The position numbers were made by a program, and so were the translations under genes. Source: an uncultured Ruminococcus sp. (lineage in GTDB: Bacteria > Bacillota > Clostridia > Oscillospirales > Ruminococcaceae). Taken from it: a stretch of 10,301 nt of DNA. The stretch spans positions 1-10,301 of the forward strand of contig CALESG010000105.1 in assembly GCA_937907215.1 (NCBI GenBank), given 5' to 3'. Position 1 is the first letter of the stretch. Each line of letters begins with the position of its first letter. Below, piece after piece: positions 1 through 3,987 of the stretch. Below the pieces are notes generated by a model that was not told the DNA's origin, did not search any database, and worked only from the letters and a program-made list of their open reading frames with translations.

Positions 1-75
1 TATATCTGCACAGCCTTGAAATGCAGCCGACATAATTATAAGCATACATACTGCTGCGATTTTTTTCCATTTCAT
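1..75 (-). CDS. N-terminus of a putative lipoprotein (partial, runs off left edge)
   Basis: Only the first 25 codons are in the window; the gene continues leftward. The visible peptide starts MKWKKIAAVCML and reads on to AAFQGCADI. It has a lysine-rich n-region, a hydrophobic core of about 15 residues, and a Q-G-C ending that resembles a lipobox with Cys22 as the lipidated residue. The -3 and -2 positions (Phe, Gln) are not ideal for a lipobox, so an ordinary Sec signal peptide is the alternative. The start is supported by an AGGTGA ribosome binding site just upstream and by a consensus promoter about 75 nt further out. The mature protein would be on the outer face of the membrane. Its function cannot be judged from 25 residues. 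Confidence 0.72.
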   Translation of the reverse strand, partial: MKWKKIAAVCMLIIMSAAFQGCADI

Positions 76-151
76 TTGATCACCTGCCAGCTATAATTCA
101 GGGGCATATTATCCCTGTTAATATATATCTACTTGATGTTGTTGTAAACAC

Positions 152-181
152 ATTATACACCTATATTCACTCATATGTCAA
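152..181 (-). promoter_or_regulatory. Consensus sigmaA promoter for the leftward lipoprotein gene
   Basis: Read on the minus strand, TTGACA (181-176) and TATAAT (157-152) are both perfect matches, separated by 18 bases. Transcription would begin near 145, giving a leader of about 70 nt before the ATG at 75. The leader holds a small 5-bp hairpin (CAGGG/CCCTG, 99-117). Confidence 0.8.
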
Positions 182-248
182 TACTCTCTCTTTTTTCTCT
201 GTAGGCAGGGCAAGACTGCTGAGATATGATTGTTATGATAGGATGAAT

Positions 249-353
249 AACGCAATTCTGGAAATTGGTGATTTTTGCGCATTTCCCTTATTATATACAT
301 GGGGAATGTGCATTTTTCACCGTTGAGAGTTTTCAAACTTCCAGAGTTGCGTT
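249..353 (+). repeat. 105-nt imperfect inverted repeat (structured RNA or MITE-like element)
   Basis: The outer arms AACGCAATTCTGGAA (249-263) and TTCCAGAGTTGCGTT (339-353) pair over 15 bp. An inner stem pairs 267-271 with 317-321 and, after a T-T internal loop, 276-287 with 301-312, closed by a 13-nt loop (288-300). A small side hairpin (TTGA/TCAA, 323-336) makes this a three-way junction. The three imperfect pairs (256-346, 279-309, 284-304) are all G-U wobbles if the plus strand is transcribed, and would be A-C mismatches on the minus strand. A run of five T (352-356) overlaps the end of the outer arm. The direct repeat TGAAT flanks it (244-248 and 356-360), which could be a target-site duplication. 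It could therefore be a folded RNA or a small non-autonomous mobile element. Confidence 0.6.
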
Positions 354-391
354 TTTGAATTAATATCTATATCATGCCGGTGATTAGAGAC

Positions 392-419
392 TTGAAATAT
401 ACATCAGTTAGATTATTCT
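392..419 (+). promoter_or_regulatory. Candidate promoter for the small-protein cluster
   Basis: TTGAAA (392-397) and TATTCT (414-419) are spaced by 16 bases. Transcription would start near 426 and give a leader of about 120 nt before the ATG at 549. Both boxes are near-consensus but not perfect, and I see no better promoter upstream of this cluster. Confidence 0.4.
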
Positions 420-548
420 TAGTGAGCTTTTTTAAAAAATAAAACACCAATAACAGTATAATAAAATAAATGTATGAAATCAGGTGATAACGGATTATAT
501 GAAAAAATAACACTACCAAAAATCAAAAAAATTCAGGAGGAAAAGATT

Positions 549-839
549 ATGTACAATTATTTAGACACGTTCAGGAGACCATATGTAGACATAATGATTG
601 GAAAGCTTAACAGAATACAGCTTGGATATTCGGATTTGATTGTTTTTGCAATGGAAAACGGTTGGAGTGAAGAGACCATTATTGCTGACATTGAAGATAT
701 GGTAAGAAAATGTCTTGACGATGAAAATGTAAACACGATAAAACAAAAATGCCTTTCATGTTCATCTGAAACTGAAGCGTACATCAAAAAAATATCACAC
801 GATATTTTTTGGCGTCTGAAAATATTAAATAATTATTGA
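549..839 (+). CDS. Small hypothetical protein, 96 aa
   Basis: I do not recognise this protein. The frame is open from an ATG at 474, but that codon has no ribosome binding site; the ATG at 549 follows AGGAGG (535-540) with an 8-nt gap and is the better start, giving 96 residues. The product is soluble and looks mostly helical, with acidic stretches (EETIIADIEDM, around residues 41-51) and two close cysteines (KCLSCSS, residues 67-73). There is no signal peptide or membrane segment. It is the first gene of a cluster of three: the next gene's ribosome binding site begins 5 bases after its stop, so the two are almost certainly co-transcribed. Confidence 0.75.
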   Translation: MYNYLDTFRRPYVDIMIGKLNRIQLGYSDLIVFAMENGWSEETIIADIEDMVRKCLDDENVNTIKQKCLSCSSETEAYIKKISHDIFWRLKILNNY

Positions 840-857
840 TTGCAGGAGGAAAATAAT

Positions 858-1196
858 ATGCTTGAAAAATTCAATGAACAGCAGGTTGAACTGATAACAA
901 AATGTGCTGAGACAATTCATTCTATCGAAACTTACAGGATTAATCAAAGAGATATAAATTCACTGTTTGGTTTACCATATCTCTTTACTGACCCTGATGA
1001 TGACTGGAATGAAAATATTAGAGGTGTCAAAGAGGCGCAGGAAGAGTACAATAAGGTAAGCAATTATCACAGGATGATTGCAATGATTTCTGAGAAATTT
1101 CCAGAGATGAATAAGGCATATCTGCCTTTTACGACAGGGGATTTAATGAAAGAGGCTTATGAGAAAAAGAATAGTGAGGGTAAGGAAAATATTTGA
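858..1196 (+). CDS. Small hypothetical protein, 112 aa
   Basis: I do not recognise this protein. The frame can be opened from a TTG at 840, but the ATG at 858 follows AGGAGG (844-849) at 8 nt and is the clear start. The product has 112 residues, is hydrophilic and probably helical, with a proline- and acid-rich turn near the middle (LFTDPDDDW, residues 43-51) and a Lys/Glu-rich C-terminus (EAYEKKNSEGKEN). No membrane segment or export signal is visible. It sits 18 bp behind the first gene of the cluster, and its 3' end overlaps the open frame of the third gene. Confidence 0.75.
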   Translation: MLEKFNEQQVELITKCAETIHSIETYRINQRDINSLFGLPYLFTDPDDDWNENIRGVKEAQEEYNKVSNYHRMIAMISEKFPEMNKAYLPFTTGDLMKEAYEKKNSEGKENI

Positions 1197-1611
1197 TAAC
1201 TGCTACTTTGATTATTATGGAAAAACTGAAAAAGATATTTATGGACAAGGTGTGGTAAGCAAAATTGAATTATGGATTGATGATAATCAATCACCAATGA
1301 GAAAAGTTGGAACTGTATTCAGTGAGGGACGTTCATGGAATAATTTTCTTGAAACAAACTATAATTGTTCAGATGGAACTACTATAAAAAATACAGAACT
1401 TACAGACGGCAGACGTGTATCAGAGTTTTATGATTTTGTTACGGGTGAATATGAGTATAATGTATTTGATAATAAGGGGACACTTCTGGTAAGGGACAAG
1501 GCTGACAGAAACGGCAATTATGAAACTGCGGAAAGAATGCCTGATGGAACACTTTCTACGGAATCAGGGACATCAATATTTATTAGATGTATAAACGGAA
1601 AGATGATTTAG
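1159..1611 (+). CDS. Hypothetical protein, about 150 aa, overlapping start
   Basis: I do not recognise the family. From the ATG at 1159 the product is 150 residues; this start overlaps the preceding gene by 38 bp in another frame and has only a GAGG placed too close (3 nt). A GTG at 1174 is another in-frame choice, so the true start is uncertain. The first ten residues are very basic (MRKRIVRVRK). The rest is rich in aromatic, Asp and Gly residues and looks beta-rich, with short pieces such as YNVFDNKGTLLVRDKADRNG (residues 95-114) and MPDGTLSTE that vaguely resemble Rhs/YD-type repeats; that likeness is too weak to assign a family. A strong terminator begins 8 bp after the stop, so this is the last gene of the cluster. 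Confidence 0.6.
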   Translation: MRKRIVRVRKIFDNCYFDYYGKTEKDIYGQGVVSKIELWIDDNQSPMRKVGTVFSEGRSWNNFLETNYNCSDGTTIKNTELTDGRRVSEFYDFVTGEYEYNVFDNKGTLLVRDKADRNGNYETAERMPDGTLSTESGTSIFIRCINGKMI

Positions 1612-1619
1612 AAATTAGT

Positions 1620-1660
1620 AACAGAGTGCGGTTTTGCTGCACTCTGTTGTTCTCTATTTT
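1620..1660 (+). terminator. Rho-independent terminator of the small-protein cluster
   Basis: AACAGAGTGCGG (1620-1631) pairs with CTGCACTCTGTT (1637-1648) through 12 bp including one G-U pair. The loop is TTTTG. It is followed by a T-rich tail (GTTCTCTATTTT). It lies directly after the stop at 1611. Confidence 0.85.
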
Positions 1661-1811
1661 AGAATCAATAGCTGAAATTAGATAGCAGAACATTTATGAG
1701 ACAACAATTATAGTTAATTAAGATTACAGGTTGCTTTTTGACGGTCATTTTACGTTATGCCTTATGCAGTCTAATAAATTTTATTTTTTTAATGCAGTAG
1801 TATAAACAAAT

Positions 1812-1841
1812 AAGCGGTTCAGGAATTACACTGAGCCGCTT
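1812..1841 (-). terminator. Terminator of the XRE-type gene (probably bidirectional)
   Basis: The arms 1812-1822 (AAGCGGTTCAG) and 1831-1841 (CTGAGCCGCTT) form an 11-bp stem around an 8-nt loop. The leftward gene ends at 1847, so its transcript reaches this hairpin at once and then a T-rich stretch (ATTTGTTTAT). The single imperfect pair is a G-U wobble on the plus strand, and TTTT follows on that side too, so it could also stop rightward read-through. Confidence 0.75.
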
Positions 1842-1846
1842 TTGCA

Positions 1847-2068
1847 TTATTTTTTTAAAACGTCACTAAAGAGTAAAAGTGCATCAGCCTTTTCCTTGTC
1901 AAGTGTACGAAAGTTTTCTATCAATGTTCGTGTATCAATAGTTGGTTGACGAGTTCCTTCTTCAATTCCCTTGATATGATGTCCTGAAATTCCTGTAATT
2001 TGTGTGAGGCGATACATAGAGAGTCCTTTAACAGTGCGGATTTCCCTGATTCTTTTTCCAATGTCCAT
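1847..2068 (-). CDS. Small XRE/Cro-CI-type helix-turn-helix regulator, 73 aa
   Basis: The 73-residue product is almost entirely one helix-turn-helix domain of the lambda Cro/CI (XRE) type. IGKRIREIRTVKGLSMYRLT is the usual helix 1-2 opening, residues around 26-36 form the recognition helix region (GISGHHIKGIE), and GTRQPTIDT follows, as is typical of XRE proteins where EGxRxPT ends helix 4. No effector or oligomerisation domain follows, so it is probably a simple DNA-binding repressor or switch protein. The start has AAAGGAA upstream. It is transcribed away from the recombinase gene and sits in the accessory stretch beside it, so it may control that element or itself; no target is proven. Confidence 0.88.
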   Translation of the reverse strand: MDIGKRIREIRTVKGLSMYRLTQITGISGHHIKGIEEGTRQPTIDTRTLIENFRTLDKEKADALLLFSDVLKK

Positions 2069-2291
2069 AATATCGTTCCTTTCCTTTCAACTATTATTAT
2101 ACATCTTGCTGAAAGAAAAAATAATATCTGTTTGGGCTTGAAAATATAGACTTTTAAGTATATGATTAGAGTACACAAAGATACACTATCAATCAGACAG
2201 CTTTTTCAGAACTAATTGGAAGGTAAAGGAGCAAAAGATAAGCTCAACTTGTTTTACCGGACACAGAAATTTATCATGTGATATAGAGGAT
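2069..2291. other. Intergenic region between the regulator and the small ORF
   Basis: Besides the leftward promoter near 2096, I see no gene here. Short open pieces in several frames (for example AQLVLPDTEIYHV near 2250-2275) are broken by stops. They could be remnants of a decayed gene, but I cannot name one. Confidence 0.35.
2096..2125 (-). promoter_or_regulatory. Likely promoter of the XRE-type gene
   Basis: On the minus strand a perfect TATAAT (2101-2096) is preceded by TG. The -35 region is only a T-rich stretch with no good TTGACA match. The predicted start is near 2089, about 20 nt before the ATG. Confidence 0.4.
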
Positions 2292-2516
2292 TTGAAGGTA
2301 GGGTTGTATAATGTACTGGAGAGAACGATAAAGAGTGCTGGAATAATGGAGTTTTACAATGGTGATGCTGTCGGATTTGACCTATTATCAGCACAAATAG
2401 TTCTGAAATTACGAGAATTATATCCAGAAAATAAAAAATACCGTCAAGAACTTGTCTTGGCGGTAATGAATAAGCAATTTAACGTAAAATATTGTCTTTT
2501 GCGAAAAATAAAATAA
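2292..2516 (+). CDS. Weak small ORF, up to 74 aa, ending inside the left inverted repeat
   Basis: I do not recognise this product, and it may not be expressed. The frame opens at a TTG (2292) with a GAGG only 2 bases away; a second TTG at 2304 has AAGG 5 bases upstream, and the first ATG is at 2346 without a good binding site. The amino-acid composition looks protein-like (FDLLSAQIVLKLRELYPENK in the middle, helical). The last codons run through the 21-bp inverted repeat, so inversion of the recombinase segment would change the C-terminus, though only by shortening it by one residue. A minus-strand terminator hairpin (2439-2465) lies within the frame, which argues that part of this region has a regulatory job. 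Confidence 0.35.
   Translation: MKVGLYNVLERTIKSAGIMEFYNGDAVGFDLLSAQIVLKLRELYPENKKYRQELVLAVMNKQFNVKYCLLRKIK
2429..2465 (-). terminator. Minus-strand terminator just outside the left inverted repeat
   Basis: Arms 2439-2449 (TACCGTCAAGA) and 2455-2465 (TCTTGGCGGTA) form an 11-bp stem with a 5-nt loop. On the minus strand the hairpin is followed directly by TTTTTTATTTT (2438-2428). One pair is imperfect (2444-2460, A-C on the minus strand). No leftward gene lies to its right, so its evident use is to stop the leftward promoter at 2584-2612, or the recombinase transcript if the segment is inverted. Confidence 0.7.
2490..2510 (+). repeat. Left copy of a perfect 21-bp inverted repeat
   Basis: This copy reads TATTGTCTTTTGCGAAAAA followed by TA. 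Its exact reverse complement is at 3807-3827, on the other side of the recombinase gene. Similarity falls off beyond the 21 bp on both sides. This is the form expected of recombination sites used for inversion of the 1338-bp segment between them. No matching target duplication is seen outside the pair, which argues against transposon ends. Confidence 0.85.
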
Positions 2517-2558
2517 TGCAAAAATTAAGACCCTACTTTGAGTTATAGCATTGTATGA

Positions 2559-2571
2559 TGCAATGCACATA
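2559..2571 (+). repeat. Direct repeat copy 1, ATGCAATGCACAT
   Basis: A second copy with one difference (ATGCAATGCGCAT) is at 3885-3897. This copy lies 48 bp inside the left inverted repeat, and overlaps a hairpin (GCATTG 2549-2554 with CAATGC 2562-2567). It may be an accessory recombinase site, a regulator site, or an att-like core. Confidence 0.5.
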
Positions 2572-2583
2572 TTATTTTACTTA

Positions 2584-2612
2584 ATTTTATCAGATTTCGA
2601 CAGAAAAGTCAA
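2584..2612 (-). promoter_or_regulatory. Strong leftward promoter inside the putative invertible segment
   Basis: On the minus strand TTGACT (2612-2607) and TAAAAT (2589-2584) are separated by exactly 17 bases. Each box has one mismatch to the sigmaA consensus. In the sequenced orientation the transcript would start near 2577, cross the left inverted repeat and end at the terminator near 2430, making an RNA of about 145 nt with no evident gene. Inverted between the two repeats, it would instead fire rightward toward the vWA gene. Confidence 0.65.
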
Positions 2613-2622
2613 TATTTTTCTG
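2601..2622. promoter_or_regulatory. Palindrome CAGAAAA-8-TTTTCTG between two divergent promoters
   Basis: Seven bases (2601-2607) are mirrored by seven (2616-2622). The palindrome covers the -35 box of the leftward promoter and lies just upstream of the recombinase promoter. It is well placed to be an operator, for the recombinase itself or for the nearby XRE-type regulator. It may also fold as a weak hairpin. Confidence 0.35.
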
Positions 2623-2644
2623 ATTTTATTTTGTAGAAAAAAGT

Positions 2645-2653
2645 TGTTATCTT
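2645..2653 (+). promoter_or_regulatory. Extended -10 promoter candidate for the recombinase
   Basis: TGT followed by TATCTT (2648-2653) fits an extended -10 element; the -35 region (TTTATT, 2625-2630) is poor. Transcription would begin about 24 nt before the recombinase ATG at 2684. Confidence 0.35.
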
Positions 2654-2683
2654 TTATTGAATTTGCACAAGGAGGATATAGAA

Positions 2684-3766
2684 ATGAGGCACTTCAATAT
2701 CTATTTCAGACAAGATGGACGCTTTGAGGGAAGAATCTCTAAAGGGAAATGTCGTAATGGAAAAAGAAAATTTCAGTACTTCTTCGGACACACAAGAGAA
2801 GAAGTACTTGACAAGATGGCTAAAACACAGCATAATGAGGTTTTACAGACTCAGTGTACCAAGACAGTTTCTCAACTTTTTAAAGAATGGTATCGCAGCA
2901 TTCAGCATAGAGTCAAAGAATCCACCGCTGCAAATTATCTGATGAAAGCACAAAAGCATATTTTACCGAATTTCGGCGATAAATTAGTAAGTTCACTTGT
3001 TTCTGATGATATTTATGATTTCATCGAAGTAAAAAAGAGTGAGGGATTATCTAATCGTTATGTGTCTGATATTATCATTTTGATAAAGTCTGTGTTCAAG
3101 TATGCAGTCAGAACATATCACATTTTTAATCCTATGGACGCTGTTACACTTCCAAAGAAGAAAACGTCTGAAATTCAGCTTCTGGATGAAAATGAACAGC
3201 AGGAATTGCAGCAGTATCTTTCAAAAAATCAGAATAACACTACGCTTGGAATCGCTCTTTCCATGTCTACCGGAATTAGAATAGGCGAGCTTTGTGCTTT
3301 ACAATGGAATGATATAGATCTCGAAAAACGTATTTTGACCGTCAGAAAAACTATCCAGCGAATTCAGTGTTCTACTGAAAATGTCAAAACAAAGCTGATT
3401 ATTACTGAACCTAAAAGTGAATCTTCGAGAAGAATGATTCCGATTCCAGAATGTATTGTGGATTTTTTGAGAAGTTTCAAAGGAAAATCGAAAGAATATT
3501 TGCTTTCCGGCGAAGAAAAACCAGTTGAACCTCGAACTATGCAGTATCGCTTTGCAAAAATTCTAAAAAACGTAAAAGTGCCGTCAGTGCATTTTCATGC
3601 ACTTCGCCATATGTTCGCATCAAATTGTGTAAAATTAGGTTTTGATATTAAGTCGCTTTCTGAGATTTTAGGTCATTCCTCTGTAGAAATTACGCTGAAT
3701 CGTTATGTTCATTCTTCATTTGAACAGAAAGCTAGTTATATGAAACGATTAAAATTTGCTGTTTAA
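2684..3766 (+). CDS. Tyrosine recombinase / integrase, 360 aa
   Basis: This is a site-specific recombinase of the phage-integrase family that cuts and rejoins DNA through a phosphotyrosine link. The ATG at 2684 is chosen because AAGGAGG (2669-2675) lies 8 nt upstream; the open frame extends 9 codons further without support. Residues about 3-45 look like an arm-type DNA-binding domain (IYFRQDGRFEGRISKG), about 55-150 form the helical core-binding domain, and 165-360 the catalytic domain. All catalytic residues are present: Arg199 (TGIRIGE), Lys244, His305 and Arg308 (HALRH), His331 (LGHSS) and Tyr341 (NRYVH). The length is usual for Tn916-type and phage integrases. No excisionase gene is evident. 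The gene lies between two perfect 21-bp inverted repeats, so a DNA-inversion role is likely; a role as integrase of a larger island is the alternative. I see no terminator after it. Confidence 0.95.
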   Translation: MRHFNIYFRQDGRFEGRISKGKCRNGKRKFQYFFGHTREEVLDKMAKTQHNEVLQTQCTKTVSQLFKEWYRSIQHRVKESTAANYLMKAQKHILPNFGDKLVSSLVSDDIYDFIEVKKSEGLSNRYVSDIIILIKSVFKYAVRTYHIFNPMDAVTLPKKKTSEIQLLDENEQQELQQYLSKNQNNTTLGIALSMSTGIRIGELCALQWNDIDLEKRILTVRKTIQRIQCSTENVKTKLIITEPKSESSRRMIPIPECIVDFLRSFKGKSKEYLLSGEEKPVEPRTMQYRFAKILKNVKVPSVHFHALRHMFASNCVKLGFDIKSLSEILGHSSVEITLNRYVHSSFEQKASYMKRLKFAV

Positions 3767-3806
3767 AAAAATAGTATCTTGAAAATTGAATAAGTCTTGG
3801 TTTTTA

Positions 3807-3827
3807 TATTTTTCGCAAAAGACAATA
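3807..3827 (-). repeat. Right copy of the perfect 21-bp inverted repeat
   Basis: This is the exact reverse complement of 2490-2510 and begins TATTTTTCGCAAAAGACAA. It starts 40 bp after the recombinase stop and 160 bp before the vWA start codon. It therefore separates the recombinase from the operon's own promoter region, which lies outside the pair. Confidence 0.85.
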
Positions 3828-3846
3828 ACTTATGCAAAACGAATAG

Positions 3847-3876
3847 TTGAAATTCTTATTTATAATTGTGTACTAT
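3847..3876 (+). promoter_or_regulatory. Candidate fixed promoter of the vWA-tubulin operon
   Basis: TTGAAA (3847-3852) and TACTAT (3871-3876) are spaced by 18 bases. A perfect TATAAT at 3861-3866 has no fitting -35 box. The expected start near 3883 gives a leader of about 105 nt that begins with the second copy of the direct repeat. This promoter is only moderate, so the operon may depend on extra input from the left. Confidence 0.4.
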
Positions 3877-3884
3877 ATTTTTCA

Positions 3885-3897
3885 ATGCAATGCGCAT
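3885..3897 (+). repeat. Direct repeat copy 2, ATGCAATGCGCAT
   Basis: It differs by one base from 2559-2571 and contains the palindrome ATGCGCAT (3890-3897). It lies 57 bp outside the right inverted repeat, at or just after the predicted transcription start of the operon, a suitable place for a regulator. Confidence 0.5.
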
Positions 3898-3987
3898 AGA
3901 ACAAAGTATAAAACATTGAGGAAATACTGATTGAATTTTGTGGACGGATTGTGCGATTGATTATATATTATAAGGAGAATATGAGAT

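Larger units (their letters stand above)
76..548. other. Divergent intergenic region, 473 bp, no gene seen
   Basis: This stretch separates the leftward lipoprotein gene from the rightward small-protein cluster. It holds the leftward promoter (152-181), a long imperfect inverted repeat (249-353) and a candidate rightward promoter (392-419). A second TATAAT at 457-462 has no usable -35 box. An open frame begins with an ATG at 474 but has no ribosome binding site; it joins the real gene start at 549. Confidence 0.6.

Noticed and set aside
474..548. Upstream extension of the first small gene from the ATG at 474
   Set aside because: No ribosome binding site precedes 474, while the ATG at 549 has AGGAGG at ideal spacing.
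1921..2178. Second minus-strand frame of 85 aa over the XRE-type gene
   Set aside because: It is an out-of-frame overlap of the helix-turn-helix gene, which has the recognisable domain and the better start.
2490..3827. Inverted repeats as terminal repeats of a transposon
   Set aside because: The gene inside is a tyrosine recombinase rather than a DDE transposase, and the bases just outside the two copies (CGTAAAA and ACTTATG) do not form a target-site duplication.
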